64,000 bases of DNA from Vibrio intestinalis (GTDB taxonomy: Bacteria; Pseudomonadota; Gammaproteobacteria; Enterobacterales; Vibrionaceae): NCBI RefSeq assembly GCF_025195085.2, contig NZ_JANAVY020000010.1:1-64000 (forward strand), in the 5' to 3' direction. The position numbers and the translations under genes were made by a program. The notes beneath the pieces are model-generated. The model saw only the letters and a program-made list of their open reading frames with translations, did no database searches and was not told the origin of the DNA. Each line of letters opens with the position of its first letter. The first letter of the stretch is position 1. Shown here piece after piece: positions 1-9,424 of this stretch.

Positions 1-1
1 A

Positions 2-78
2 TGGCGCGCTCGGGAGGATTCGAACCTCCGACCGCCTGGTTCGTAGCCAGGTACTCTATCCAGCTGAGCTACGAGCGC
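2..78 (-). tRNA. tRNA-Arg (anticodon ACG)
   Basis: Read on the minus strand this is a full cloverleaf with a 7-bp acceptor stem (GCGCTCG/CGAGCGC), TTCGAATC T-loop, anticodon loop CTACGAA giving anticodon ACG, and an encoded CCA end. It decodes CGN arginine codons. It follows tRNA-Ser(GCT) by about 70 bases in the same direction, so the two are probably cotranscribed downstream of csrA, the usual vibrio arrangement. More tRNA copies may lie beyond the window edge. Confidence 0.97.
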
Positions 79-145
79 GCAATATGCTTTGTTTCAAAGC
101 TATGCTCCGAAGAGCAAATCTTCTAAAAAATAGAAGAAGCAAGAA

Positions 146-238
146 TGGCGGTGAGGGAGGGATTCGAACCCTCGATACGGTATCAAGCCGTATACTCCCT
201 TAGCAGGGGAGCGCCTTCAGCCTCTCGGCCACCTCACC
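146..238 (-). tRNA. tRNA-Ser (anticodon GCT)
   Basis: The minus strand shows a 93-nt class II tRNA: acceptor stem GGTGAGG/CCTCACC, anticodon loop CTGCTAAG with anticodon GCT, a long variable arm (TATACGG ... CCGTATC region) typical of serine tRNAs, TTCGAATC T-loop and encoded CCA. It reads AGC/AGT codons. Confidence 0.97.
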
Positions 239-385
239 GTCTTGCGGAGGCACATATTACGATTTACCAAAAATATGTCAAACACTTTCTTGGCAAAAAT
301 AGTAAAAAGTCATCCAACCGTTGGGTATTTAATCAAAGCGGTGTTTATTCGTGCTTTTCCGCATAATTATTGCTTTTTTATCCAC

Positions 386-411
386 AAAAAAAGCTGACAA
401 ATTGCCAGCTT
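386..411 (-). terminator. Rho-independent terminator after csrA
   Basis: On the minus strand AAGCTG and CAGCTT form a stem and are followed by a run of T. It sits 12 bases past the csrA stop. Confidence 0.7.
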
Positions 412-422
412 CTTTTCTGTAA

Positions 423-620
423 TTAGTAGTTGCCTGATGCAACGTTACCATTACCTTTTTCTGCCTGAATGCGCATGTAGATTTCTTCGCGGTGAACAGA
501 CACTTCTTTCGGAGCATTTACGCCGATACGTACTTGGTTACCTTTAACGCCTAGTACGGTTACAGTGACTTCATCACCAATCATAAGAGTTTCGCCAACG
601 CGACGAGTTAAAATTAGCAT
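423..620 (-). CDS. csrA: Carbon storage regulator CsrA
   Basis: This 65-residue protein is the small dimeric RNA-binding regulator that binds GGA motifs in mRNA leaders and controls translation and stability of metabolic, motility and quorum-sensing messages. The N-terminal beta strand [16 protein letters not shown] and the RNA-contact segment [13 protein letters not shown] are the classical CsrA signature, and the length is typical. It lies between lysC and the tRNA-Ser/tRNA-Arg pair, as in other vibrios, and has its own terminator downstream. An 82-base gap separates it from lysC, room for its own promoter. Confidence 0.97.
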   Translation of the reverse strand: MLILTRRVGETLMIGDEVTVTVLGVKGNQVRIGVNAPKEVSVHREEIYMRIQAEKGNGNVASGNY

Positions 621-702
621 TCTGTGCTCCTTGAGTAATCTCTGATTTATCTTGCTATGAAGCTATTATCCATCAAAAGTTATATTTTCGTAAACTATAA
701 AT

Positions 703-1890
703 CTAGCCTAGAAAGGCATGTTTTTGTGGGCAATCGAGCGCTTCTCTAGAAGTAACGTAGGCATGATGCAGGATGTTCGCCGCTTTGTCGACACATTCTG
801 GTAACAACACTAAGGTTATTGATTGCCTGTCAATTGCAACGGATCGTACCGCAATGCTTTGCTTTGAGAGCAATTCTTGGGAACGTTCCGCTAGGTGTTC
901 TGCTTGTAAGCCAACAATGGTTAAAAGACTCACCTGTTCACTATTACTAATTTTGTCTTTGAAAACTAGCTCTAGCTTGGTGTAAGCGTCCTGTTTTATC
1001 GCGATACCTACCCATTCTGCATGGTCGATCACACTCCAAGTTTCAATTCCCAGCATCTGACACTGTTTTTCTAAACTTGAGAACGCTGTACGATCAACTC
1101 GAACAAGAGACATATCACGTTGAATTGCTAAGCCACAAACATCTTGTTGGCACACTTCACCCTTAACTAAACTGCCTTCATTAAGGTCAAAGCTCGAGAC
1201 CACTCTCAGTGGTACTTGATTACGCCATGCATATTGCACCGACGGCAAATGCAGTACTTTCGCACCTTTATGAGCCATCAGTTCCATGGATGGGAAATCA
1301 ATCACAGCCAACTTTTTCGCCTCTTTCACCACGCGAGGGTCACAAGTATAGACACCATCAACATCGGTAAATATCTGGCATTCATCTGCGTTTAATGCGC
1401 CCGCTAGCGTTACAGCACTGGTATCCGAACCACCACGACCTAAGGTTGTGATATCCCCTTTCTCATTGATGCCTTGAAAACCCGCCACAATAACAATTTG
1501 ATCCTGCTCAAGAAGCTCAAGGATTGGCGCGGTATCAATGTATTTAATCGTTGCGTCATTGTGCTGATTATCCGTCACAATGTTCGCTTGTGCTCCGGTC
1601 AGTGAACGGGAGGTATAACCCATTTTATTCAGCGTCATGGCCAATAAGGCCATTGAAACCTGTTCACCAGCGGAGAGCAAAACATCAAGTTCACGAGCTG
1701 TTGGCACGCTATCAACTTGCTTCGCGAGATCCATCAATCGATTGGTTTCTCCTGACATAGCTGATACGACAACAACCACTTGATTACCATCATTCTTCGC
1801 TCTAATGATGTGCTCAGCGACATTTTGAATACGCTCTATTGAGCCTACAGAGGTTCCGCCAAACTTTTGCACGATAAGGGGCTTTTTCAC
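703..1890 (-). CDS. lysC: Aspartate kinase
   Basis: This 395-residue enzyme phosphorylates aspartate to aspartyl-4-phosphate, the first step towards lysine, threonine, methionine and diaminopimelate. The N-terminal kinase signature KFGGTSVGS lies at residues 9-17, the GRGGSDTSA substrate loop is near the middle (around residue 153), and the C-terminal third carries the regulatory ACT-type region. The length fits a monofunctional aspartokinase rather than a kinase-homoserine dehydrogenase fusion. Its place between alaS and csrA is conserved in vibrios. I looked for a lysine riboswitch in the 180-base leader and could not recognise one. Feedback specificity cannot be told from the sequence by eye. 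Confidence 0.93.
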   Translation of the reverse strand: MKKPLIVQKFGGTSVGSIERIQNVAEHIIRAKNDGNQVVVVVSAMSGETNRLMDLAKQVDSVPTARELDVLLSAGEQVSMALLAMTLNKMGYTSRSLTGAQANIVTDNQHNDATIKYIDTAPILELLEQDQIVIVAGFQGINEKGDITTLGRGGSDTSAVTLAGALNADECQIFTDVDGVYTCDPRVVKEAKKLAVIDFPSMELMAHKGAKVLHLPSVQYAWRNQVPLRVVSSFDLNEGSLVKGEVCQQDVCGLAIQRDMSLVRVDRTAFSSLEKQCQMLGIETWSVIDHAEWVGIAIKQDAYTKLELVFKDKISNSEQVSLLTIVGLQAEHLAERSQELLSKQSIAVRSVAIDRQSITLVLLPECVDKAANILHHAYVTSREALDCPQKHAFLG

Positions 1891-2013
1891 CAGTCTTCAC
1901 CTTCCCGAGACCGCAGTCTCTCGTTTTCTCTCTTGCTTTAGCAGAGTAGATAATCAATCTATTTACTAGCAGCAGATTACAAACTTAATTGGTATTCTGC
2001 TACTTGGAATATC

Positions 2014-2050
2014 CAAAAAAATACGCCCAATCGCAGAAACAATTGAGCGT
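2014..2050 (-). terminator. Rho-independent terminator after alaS
   Basis: Minus-strand stem ACGCTCAAT / ATTGGGCGT (one mismatch) followed by ATTTTTTT, 22 bases past the alaS stop. It separates alaS from lysC transcription. Confidence 0.75.
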
Positions 2051-2071
2051 AGAAATTTTATTGGTGAGCGT

Positions 2072-4654
2072 TTATAGGCGCTCTTCTAGCCATGGCTGTA
2101 CTGACTTCATTGCCTCTGGTAGAGCTGCAACATCAGTACCACCCGCTTGAGCCATGTCTGGGCGACCACCGCCCTTACCGCCAACTTGCTCAGCAACCAT
2201 CTTAACTAGGTCACCCGCTTTGACTTTACCGATAAGGTCTTTGGTTACACCGGCGATAAGGCCGATTTTGTCACCGTTAACGTTGGCGATCATGACAACG
2301 CCGCTACCCATTTGGTTTTTCGCGTTGTCGACCATGGTACGTAGGTTCTTAGGATCAGCGCCTTCCATGCCAGCGATAAGTACTTTAACGCCATTGATTT
2401 CTTGAGCTTTACCCATGATGTTCGCGCTTTCTGCAGCAGCCATTTTCTCTTTAAGCTTTTGAATCTCTTTCTCTAGAGATTTCGCTTTAGATGCCGATTC
2501 TGCTAGCTTCTCTTCGAACTTAGCTTGTTGCTCTTCGATTGCATCTAGAGCACCTTCACCCGTTACCGCTTCAATACGACGAATACCTGCAGCGATACCA
2601 CCTTCTGACGTAATCTTGAATAGGCCGATATCACCAGTATTAGACGCGTGGATACCACCACAAAGTTCTGTAGAGAACTCGCCCATAGATAGCACACGAA
2701 CTTCATCATCGTATTTCTCACCGAACAGAGCCATAGCGCCCTTCTGCTTAGCAGATTCGATGTCCATAACGTTGGTTTCAATCACGTGGTTGCGACGAAC
2801 TTGTGCGTTCACTAAGCGTTCTACTTCTTTCAACTCAGCTGGCGTTACCGCCTCTAGGTGTGAGAAGTCAAAACGTAGGTTATCAGGCTTAACTAGTGAG
2901 CCTTTCTGCGCAACATGCTCGCCAAGCACTTGACGAAGTGCAGCATGCAGTAAGTGGGTCGCAGAGTGGTTTAGGGATACCGCAGCGCGACGTTCCGCAT
3001 CAACGATAGCTTCAACAGCATCGCCTTTTGCTAGAACACCTTCAGCTAGAATACCGTGGTGTGCAATCGCATTACCCAGTTTTTGAGTATCTTCTACTTT
3101 GAACAGACCTGATTCAGTTTTCAGTACACCTGTATCACCACATTGACCGCCAGATTCAGCGTAGAATGGCGTTTCACCAAGAATGATGATTGCTTTATCG
3201 CCAGCAGATAGAGATTCAGCCACTTCACCTTCGACAAAGATTTCAGCAACGTTACTGTTGCCTTCTGTGCCTGTGTAGCCACAGAATTCTGATTCTACTT
3301 CTGATTTAAGCGTTGCATTGTAATCTGTACCAAATTGGCCAGCTTCACGAGCACGCTGACGCTGCTCTTCCATCGCTTTTTCGAAGCCTGCTTCATCGAT
3401 AGTGAAGTCACGCTCACGTGCAACGTCGTTAGTTAAGTCAGCAGGGAAGCCGTAAGTATCGTAAAGCTTGAATACGGTTTCACCGTCAAGCTCTTTGCCT
3501 TCAAGTGCGTCTAGTGCTTCATTTAGAATAACCATGCCGCGCTCTAGCGTACGACCAAAGTTTTCTTCTTCAATACGAAGCACTTTTTCTACAACCGCTT
3601 GCTGCTTCTTAAGCTCATCAGCCGCAGAGCCCATCACTTCAGCCAATACGCCAACTAGCTTGTGGAAGAATACGCCCTTCGCACCAATCTTGTTACCGTG
3701 ACGAACTGCACGGCGAATAATACGACGTAGAACGTAACCACGACCTTCGTTTGAAGGCATAACGCCATCAGCAATAAGGAATGAACAAGAACGGATGTGG
3801 TCAGCAATAACGCGCAGTGATTGGTTAGATAGGTCATCACAACCTGTCACTTCAGCTGCTGCTTTGATTAGCTTTTGGAATACATCAATTTCGTAGTTAG
3901 AGTGAACGCCCTGCATGATTGCAGAAATACGTTCGATACCCATACCTGTATCAACCGCAGGTTTAGGTAGTGGTTCCATCGTGCCATCAGCATGACGGTT
4001 GAACTGCATAAATACGTTGTTCCAAATCTCGATAAAACGGTCACCATCTTCTTCAGGAGTACCAGGACGACCACCCCAAATGTGCTCACCGTGATCGTAG
4101 AAGATTTCAGTACATGGACCACAAGGACCTGTGTCACCCATTGTCCAGAAGTTATCAGATTCGAACTGCTTGCCGCCTTCTTTGTCACCGATACGAACGA
4201 TCTTATCAGCAGGCACGCCTACTTTCTTGTTCCAGATATCGAATGCTTCGTCATCTGTTTCGTATACGGTAACCAATAGTTTTTCTTCTGGTAGGCCCAG
4301 AGTCTTAGTAAGAAACTCCCAAGCAAACGCAATGGCGTCTTCTTTGAAGTAATCACCAAAGCTGAAGTTACCAAGCATTTCAAAGAATGTGTGGTGACGA
4401 GCTGTGAAGCCAACGTTCTCAAGGTCGTTATGTTTACCACCCGCACGTACACAACGCTGAGCCGTAGTTGCTCGAGTGTAGGCACGCTTTTCGGCGCCTA
4501 AGAAGCAATCTTTAAATTGGTTCATACCTGCATTGGTGAATAGCAGGGTTGGATCGTTATGTGGAACCAACGATGAACTGTCTACGATTTGGTGTCCTTT
4601 GCTCTCAAAGAACTTAAGGAACGCGTTGCGAACCTCATCTGTGCTCATGTACAT
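2072..4654 (-). CDS. alaS: Alanyl-tRNA synthetase
   Basis: This class II synthetase charges tRNA-Ala and hydrolyses mischarged Ser/Gly-tRNA-Ala. The N-terminal catalytic domain shows [20 protein letters not shown] and the [17 protein letters not shown] block. The editing domain carries the zinc motif HSATHLLH and a downstream CGGIH. The C-terminal region has a glutamate/lysine-rich coiled coil and the glycine-rich [15 protein letters not shown] of the C-Ala (DHHA1) domain. The frame is open further upstream, but I place the start at 4654 ([12 protein letters not shown]), because AGGAAGAG stands the right distance before it and vibrio AlaRS proteins begin that way. This gives 860 residues. Confidence 0.96.
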   Translation of the reverse strand: MYMSTDEVRNAFLKFFESKGHQIVDSSSLVPHNDPTLLFTNAGMNQFKDCFLGAEKRAYTRATTAQRCVRAGGKHNDLENVGFTARHHTFFEMLGNFSFGDYFKEDAIAFAWEFLTKTLGLPEEKLLVTVYETDDEAFDIWNKKVGVPADKIVRIGDKEGGKQFESDNFWTMGDTGPCGPCTEIFYDHGEHIWGGRPGTPEEDGDRFIEIWNNVFMQFNRHADGTMEPLPKPAVDTGMGIERISAIMQGVHSNYEIDVFQKLIKAAAEVTGCDDLSNQSLRVIADHIRSCSFLIADGVMPSNEGRGYVLRRIIRRAVRHGNKIGAKGVFFHKLVGVLAEVMGSAADELKKQQAVVEKVLRIEEENFGRTLERGMVILNEALDALEGKELDGETVFKLYDTYGFPADLTNDVARERDFTIDEAGFEKAMEEQRQRAREAGQFGTDYNATLKSEVESEFCGYTGTEGNSNVAEIFVEGEVAESLSAGDKAIIILGETPFYAESGGQCGDTGVLKTESGLFKVEDTQKLGNAIAHHGILAEGVLAKGDAVEAIVDAERRAAVSLNHSATHLLHAALRQVLGEHVAQKGSLVKPDNLRFDFSHLEAVTPAELKEVERLVNAQVRRNHVIETNVMDIESAKQKGAMALFGEKYDDEVRVLSMGEFSTELCGGIHASNTGDIGLFKITSEGGIAAGIRRIEAVTGEGALDAIEEQQAKFEEKLAESASKAKSLEKEIQKLKEKMAAAESANIMGKAQEINGVKVLIAGMEGADPKNLRTMVDNAKNQMGSGVVMIANVNGDKIGLIAGVTKDLIGKVKAGDLVKMVAEQVGGKGGGRPDMAQAGGTDVAALPEAMKSVQPWLEERL

Positions 4655-4823
4655 GCAGCTCTTCCTGAAAATAGTCGAGATAGAATTTTGCTGTATTGTA
4701 CACATAAGCCCGCATCAGATGCTAGCTTGGTTATTGGTCTAATTTGAGGGTTTTGAACAAGAAGTGAAGGCTAATGGACAAAAAGCTGACCGTTATACGT
4801 TAAATCAAACAATTACTACTCTA

Positions 4824-5291
4824 TCAATCTTCATCGCTTGCACTTAGTGCATAATTTATTTGGTCGAAGTCAAAACCACGATATTGCAGAAATCGAACTT
4901 GCTTGGCGTACTCTTTGTGATCTTGTGCTTTTGCACCTTTAAATTTTTTATATGCGGTTTGTTTGGCTAGCTCATACCAATCTTGAGGTTCTTCAGCCAA
5001 AGCCGTCTCTATGTCGTTTTCTGACACCCTTTTTTGCTGTAACTCTTGGCGAATTCTTCGCTCGCCATGGCCTTTATACACATGTTGTCGCACTTGGCTT
5101 TTAGCGTAGCGTACATCGTCTAAATAATTATGCGAGGCACAAAAGTCGAGCGCTTGTTCAACCTCTTCTTGCTCATAACCTTTTAACGACAGTTTCTGCG
5201 CCAATTCATATTGACCATGATCGCGACGGCTTAGCAGCTGAATAGCGGCTTCTTTGACGGAGAGGGTTGGCGGGTTATTTCGATAATACAT
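4824..5291 (-). CDS. recX: Regulatory protein RecX
   Basis: This 155-residue all-helical protein is the RecA modulator that caps and disassembles RecA filaments. Motifs such as [16 protein letters not shown] near the N-terminus and the repeated three-helix pattern ending in [12 protein letters not shown] are characteristic. It lies directly after the 3' fragment of recA, the standard recA-recX order, with a terminator hairpin between. Because an 18-kb element splits recA upstream, recX is now far from the recA promoter and adjacent only to a non-functional recA piece. It may still be expressed from a local promoter. Confidence 0.9.
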   Translation of the reverse strand: MYYRNNPPTLSVKEAAIQLLSRRDHGQYELAQKLSLKGYEQEEVEQALDFCASHNYLDDVRYAKSQVRQHVYKGHGERRIRQELQQKRVSENDIETALAEEPQDWYELAKQTAYKKFKGAKAQDHKEYAKQVRFLQYRGFDFDQINYALSASDED

Positions 5292-5318
5292 GGAAAATAA
5301 AACTGGTTAGTAATACGC

Positions 5319-5344
5319 AAAAAGCCCTGCATTGCAGGGCTTTA
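5319..5344 (-). terminator. Hairpin terminator between recA 3' part and recX
   Basis: AAGCCCTGCA / TGCAGGGCTT form a strong perfect stem, flanked by A and T runs so it can work in either direction. It follows the recA stop by about 20 bases and would limit recA-recX read-through. Confidence 0.75.
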
Positions 5345-5364
5345 ATAGAATGCTATCAGCAAGA

Positions 5365-6219
5365 TTAGAACTCTTCTTCTTGCGGCATTTCACCAGTTTC
5401 TGGCTCTTCAGGAGAAGCTGGCGTTAGTAGCATTTCACGTAGTTTACTATCGATTGTTTTCGCCGCTTCTGGATTCTCTTTCAGGTACTTACATGCGTTC
5501 GCTTTACCTTGGCCGATCTTATCGCCATTGTAGCTGTACCAAGCACCTGCTTTTTCAACTAGCTTGTTCTTAACACCTAGGTCGATCAGCTCACCTTCAC
5601 GGTTGAAGCCCAAGCCGTATAGAATCTGAGTTTCTGCTTGTTTGAATGGCGCAGCAATCTTGTTCTTCACAACTTTAATGCGAGTTTCGTTACCTACTAC
5701 TTCGTCGCCTTCTTTAATAGAACCCGTACGACGGATATCTAGACGAACAGATGCGTAGAACTTAAGTGCGTTACCACCCGTTGTGGTTTCTGGGTTACCA
5801 AACATCACACCAATCTTCATACGAATTTGGTTAATGAAGATACACATGCAGTTAGATTGCTTTAGGTTACCTGTTAGCTTACGCATCGCTTGAGAAAGCA
5901 TACGTGCTTGAAGACCCATATGGCTATCGCCCATTTCACCTTCGATTTCCGCTTTAGGTGTCAATGCAGCAACAGAGTCGACAACCATAACGTCAATCGC
6001 ACCTGAACGAGCTAGCGCGTCACAGATTTCTAACGCTTGCTCACCTGTATCTGGCTGAGAAACTAATAGTGCATCAATATCAACGCCTAACTTCTTAGCA
6101 TAGATTGGGTCTAGTGCGTGCTCTGCATCAATGAAGGCACAAGTTTTACCCTGCTTTTGTGCAGCTGCGATACATTCTAGAGTTAGGGTTGTTTTACCAG
6201 AAGATTCAGGACCGTAGAT
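5365..6219 (-). pseudogene. recA: 3' fragment of native recA (from Ile63), cut off by the element
   Basis: This is the host recA from codon 63 (Ile-Tyr, then GPESSGKT) to its natural end ([11 protein letters not shown]). It holds Walker A, the DNA-binding loops and the C-terminal domain but lacks the first 62 residues, which are at 24551-24736. The reading frame extends three codons into the element to a TTG at 6228, so a truncated product beginning [13 protein letters not shown] is formally possible; I see only a poor ribosome site there. It is unlikely to be functional without the N-terminal polymerisation segment. It is very similar to the complete recA carried by the element. Confidence 0.95.
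6214..6219. repeat. Left core/attachment repeat GTAGAT
   Basis: GTAGAT on the plus strand (ATCTAC, the Ile-Tyr codons of recA, on the minus strand) at the junction of the recA 3' fragment and element DNA. It is identical to 24545-24550; the flanking bases beyond it differ on the element side, so the core is 6 bp. Confidence 0.88.
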
Positions 6220-6257
6220 TAATGTCAAACTTACTATTATTAGCTTAACTGGTTCAT
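6220..6257. repeat. Left terminal and subterminal inverted-repeat motifs
   Basis: Reading inward from the left core: TAATGTCAAACT (6220-6231), and after a gap TTAACTGGTTCAT (6245-6257). The right end read inward has TAAAGACAAACT (10 of 12 matches) and TAAACTGGTTCAT (12 of 13). TGTCAAACT also recurs inverted at 6321-6329. These are probable recombinase-binding arms. Confidence 0.6.
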
Positions 6258-6451
6258 CTTGATGATCTAGAGGCGTAACTCTAACTTCCTTCGTTTATTC
6301 ATAGTTTATTCATTCTAGGGAGTTTGACAAGCTATCCCATCGAAAAAACAAAGAACCTCCTCAGACTGCATAAAGTACGTCTCGTCTTGATCACTAAACC
6401 TCTATCTATTCTCGTTTGGTACTAAACTTCTCTGATCAAAACTTTAGCCTT

Positions 6452-6487
6452 AAAACAAAAATGCTCTCAGAAATAATTTTGAGAGCG
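6452..6487 (-). terminator. Rho-independent terminator at the element's left end
   Basis: Minus-strand GCTCTCA / TGAGAGC stem followed by ATTTTTGTTTT, just past the stop of the gene ending at 6503. It insulates the recA 3' fragment from element transcription. Confidence 0.65.
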
Positions 6488-6502
6488 TCTTAACGATTTT
6501 AT

Positions 6503-7105
6503 TCAGTCTAAGTGAACTTCGAAAGAATAATTGTCAGCAGTGATTCCTGCCATTTCGAGCACTTCTGGATCGCTACTATCTAAATCAACTTCGATATAGT
6601 GACCATAGAGTAAACCATCATCGCTTTCAGATTCATGGACTTCATATTCAAGCAACTGCATCTCTTCGTAGGTAAGATTTAGTTGTAGTGATAAGGCTTT
6701 ATCTATATCAACACGGTCAGTACTGCCATCAGGGTAGAATTGAGCTAGCGGTAATACAACAAAGTGTGCTTTCTGAATTCCTTTCTCTTTCCAGTTACGT
6801 AGCAAGCCAGACCACAAGTTACCTCTTAGGTTTGAAGACTCTGTTAACCGATTGGCATTCCATCGGCTAACTTCACGAGTTCCGTCGACTTTGTAAAGCA
6901 CCACTTCGGCTTCCTTAGATTTAATAAGCTCTCGTTTAAATTCAATTTCGTCTTCTGGAATGAACGTTAACGTTGGTTTAGTTTCTGGTTTACCCTCAGC
7001 TTTATCTAGAAGTCGCTTGATAACGGCTTCAGGACTATCAAAGCCAACAGCTAGCTTTTCTAACCGAGAATATGTCTCTACGGTTATGTCAATAGTATGA
7101 GTCAT
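6503..7105 (-). CDS. Ribbon-helix-helix/SeqA_N-like DNA-binding protein, unknown role
   Basis: The 200-residue product begins MTHTIDITVETYSRLEKLA, then FDSPEAVIKRLLDKAEG. This is a short strand and two-helix pattern like the N-terminal oligomerisation segment of SeqA or a ribbon-helix-helix repressor. The rest (from about residue 40) is an acidic domain of unknown function with a conserved-looking SSNLRGNLWSGLLRNW segment. The frame is open further upstream, but the ATG at 7105 is chosen because AAGGGGACT precedes it at good spacing. A terminator follows. It could be the element's own regulator or a nucleoid-type protein; no catalytic motif is visible. Confidence 0.6.
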   Translation of the reverse strand: MTHTIDITVETYSRLEKLAVGFDSPEAVIKRLLDKAEGKPETKPTLTFIPEDEIEFKRELIKSKEAEVVLYKVDGTREVSRWNANRLTESSNLRGNLWSGLLRNWKEKGIQKAHFVVLPLAQFYPDGSTDRVDIDKALSLQLNLTYEEMQLLEYEVHESESDDGLLYGHYIEVDLDSSDPEVLEMAGITADNYSFEVHLD

Positions 7106-7144
7106 TTTAGTCCCCTTTAAATCACAATGAATATTTCGGAGCAT

Positions 7145-7543
7145 TCCGAACAGTCATTTCGCTATTATCCGGTCATCAATTTCCTGAAACGAGAGATCGC
7201 AACAACCGAAGTGTGCACACAAAAAGCGAACAACCATATTGTTAACCAAATATAGTTTTATTTCAATCAAAAATTAGTTTTCTATGATTTAAAAAAGCCC
7301 CAGCAGAAGCTGAGGCTAGTTGTTCTATTCGATTAATAAAACTCGGGCAAGAATCCTCACTGAAATGCACGCCCCAAACTAGGCAGTTTCTTGAGCAAAC
7401 TTTCAATACCTGAACATTGTTTGAAATTTGCTAATTTAGCAAATTATTGAAAAATAATTCTATCCACATTCAAGTCAACGAGTTCTTCGCTGACTCATTC
7501 ACGTCCTATTTATGTTGGCTTGCCTCAGAAAGCGTTATCCAAC
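7145..7543. other. Non-coding stretch left of the HNH gene
   Basis: About 400 AT-rich bases between the genes at 6503-7105 and 7544-8623. It contains the promoter region for the left gene (nearest to 7145), a terminator at 7290-7317, and otherwise no open frame or repeat that I can support. Confidence 0.6.
7290..7317 (-). terminator. Rho-independent terminator downstream of the HNH gene
   Basis: Minus-strand stem AGCCTCAGC / GCTGGGGCT with a TTCT loop, followed by a T run. It lies about 225 bases after the HNH gene stop. Confidence 0.7.
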
Positions 7544-8623
7544 TTATGGTTGTTTAGACCACCAACCAATTGACTGTTGTTCAATGATTACTGTAGCCAA
7601 CTTGTTCTTGTCCTTGAAGATAGCAATAGCAGTATGAAATGGGCGAATTGAGCAAGTAATCCCGAAATTGTCTTTTGCGGCTTTATGAAGTTTGGCTGCA
7701 CCACAACATTCTAGTGAAAGCCACAATCCATAGATACTTTCTAATTGCTGCCATACGTACATTGCATTAGGGTTGCTAGTAGTGCTAGGGTTTTCCCATG
7801 GAAGCCTCCCTTTCATATGTGAGTTAGCTGACATTAATAGCCGAGTCTTACCTGTAAATGATCTCCCAACATTAGCTACGGCAATTTTTTTCTTGGTTGC
7901 GTCGGTGTGAGGCATACCGTTTCTACCCCCCTTCCTACGAGCTACACCTGCCTGCTCTAATGCATATTGTACTGCTGTTGCACTACATCCCAACCTTTCA
8001 CCAATCTGACTTAGAGTCTTACCTTCGTGATATTCTGCAATAGCAATAGTGCTCTCAACTTCATCTAGTTTAGCGTTTCTTTTTCCAATACCTTTGAACT
8101 GCGTATTACAATAGAACTGCATAGCGTTACGTACAGCCTGTTCATTACATTCAAATTCCACAGCTATTTCACGACCAGTCAACCCCTTTCTATACATGTC
8201 ATCAGCCTTTTTAGCTTGAGCCTCTGATAGAAGTAATCTTCGTTTGATGCTTTCATTTCGTGCTGTACCGTAATCTTCTGAAGATACTATGACACCATCC
8301 ACATTTACCATACGCCACCACGCAAAGTAGGCTTGGTTGTCATCAGGGTTAGCCTTAGCAAACAAACCATGCGCTTCACAGTGTTCTTGATTGGTCAGGT
8401 ATACAATGTTAGTACCGTCATCACTCCCCCCTAAGTACTGTGGAATGATGTGATGCTGAATAAGCCCACTGATTCGTTGGGTGTTATACCTGTCGGGCTG
8501 GCCACGTTTAGCTACGGCTTTTTCTATCATACGGTTATATTGTTTTAAATAATGATTCATCCGTTTTCTCACATCTATTGATGTGTCAGGTTCCACTGAA
8601 ACATCTGGTTCGAACTTGTCCAT
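7544..8623 (-). CDS. HNH endonuclease with helix-turn-helix repeats (homing-type)
   Basis: The 359-residue protein has an HNH nuclease motif near residues 57-90 (HHIIPQYLGGSDDGTNIVYL then NQEHCEAHGLF), with the expected histidine pair, asparagine and terminal histidine. Two helix-turn-helix-like segments follow: KADDMYRKGLTGREIAVEF and a second one containing GKTLSQIGERLGCSATAVQYA. This layout is typical of phage and mobile-element homing endonucleases that pair HNH cleavage with DNA-recognition modules. It is transcribed alone towards a terminator. In an element that occupies a conserved site in recA it could cut unoccupied targets, act as a restriction-like weapon against other elements, or be a passenger; the sequence does not decide. 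Confidence 0.75.
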   Translation of the reverse strand: MDKFEPDVSVEPDTSIDVRKRMNHYLKQYNRMIEKAVAKRGQPDRYNTQRISGLIQHHIIPQYLGGSDDGTNIVYLTNQEHCEAHGLFAKANPDDNQAYFAWWRMVNVDGVIVSSEDYGTARNESIKRRLLLSEAQAKKADDMYRKGLTGREIAVEFECNEQAVRNAMQFYCNTQFKGIGKRNAKLDEVESTIAIAEYHEGKTLSQIGERLGCSATAVQYALEQAGVARRKGGRNGMPHTDATKKKIAVANVGRSFTGKTRLLMSANSHMKGRLPWENPSTTSNPNAMYVWQQLESIYGLWLSLECCGAAKLHKAAKDNFGITCSIRPFHTAIAIFKDKNKLATVIIEQQSIGWWSKQP

Positions 8624-8830
8624 TTTTTATAGGCATGGCTTACTCAATAAAAGCAGCCGCATGGTGTTTTGAGTTGAAGCACACATATGCTGTTTAATAA
8701 AGATATTTCATAACCTCGGTAAGCTTGCAGGAGTTTGGGCATTGCGTTATCCTCAGCATTTAATAGAAACAAGTGTCATATGCAAACTTTTTAGAGTAAG
8801 TTTAAGTATGCGATCTTGTCGGACAAATAC

Positions 8831-9424
8831 ATGAAAAAAATTCTACTAATATCATTGAATATTATTTTAGCTGCGTCGTCGAAAGCAAATACGATTACTA
8901 GCTCTATAGAATGTAATGGTACGTACACTGCCGCGAGCAATGGTTGGAACTACAGGTCAAATTGCACCATAAGCACGAATCTACCCTCCAAGAGTATTAT
9001 TCAAAAAAGAGATGAGTTTGAAGATAAGCCAACAATGTATCGCCTCGACATTCGTGATGAAAAGGGTTCCAAAAGATCTTCGATATTTTTTAAATGTGAT
9101 GCTAGCACCGAAAACTATTCATTTAGTACCTATGTTGACGGGGGAAGTATTAAGGTAAGATTTGACGAAAATGATGCTTATGACCTTGACTTGATGGACT
9201 TTAGACAAGAGTCGTTGTGGAAGGCAACAAACGGAAAAAGCGGTGTTGACTACAGTGACTTTGATGAAAGAAATGTGACCAAATTTATAGACGATATTGC
9301 ACAATCTAAAGTAATGAGAACAAAGGCAAAATATAGCACGTATAAATATGACCTAACTGATTACAATAGTAAAATTAAGCAGTTCACAAATCTATGCCGA
9401 GAAATGAAAAATAATATGGACTAG
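8831..9424 (+). CDS. Secreted protein of unknown function
   Basis: Starting at the ATG at 8831, the 197-residue product opens with a signal peptide (MKKILLISLNIILAASSKA, cleavage expected before NTITS). The mature part is hydrophilic, contains four cysteines (in SIECNG, RSNCTIS, FKCDAS and TNLCRE) that could form two disulfides in the periplasm, and has no motif I recognise. An upstream TTG at 8816 would add five residues before the signal peptide and is less likely. It is the only plus-strand gene in this part of the element and is divergent from the HNH gene, with a 207-base intergenic region. Confidence 0.65.
   Translation: MKKILLISLNIILAASSKANTITSSIECNGTYTAASNGWNYRSNCTISTNLPSKSIIQKRDEFEDKPTMYRLDIRDEKGSKRSSIFFKCDASTENYSFSTYVDGGSIKVRFDENDAYDLDLMDFRQESLWKATNGKSGVDYSDFDERNVTKFIDDIAQSKVMRTKAKYSTYKYDLTDYNSKIKQFTNLCREMKNNMD

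Noticed and set aside
1891..2071. Possible lysine riboswitch before lysC
   Set aside because: I could not find the conserved helices; the region is explained partly by the alaS terminator.
5365..6228. A second functional recA starting at the TTG at 6228
   Set aside because: It lacks the first 62 residues of RecA, has no good ribosome site, and is explained as the 3' part of the interrupted gene.
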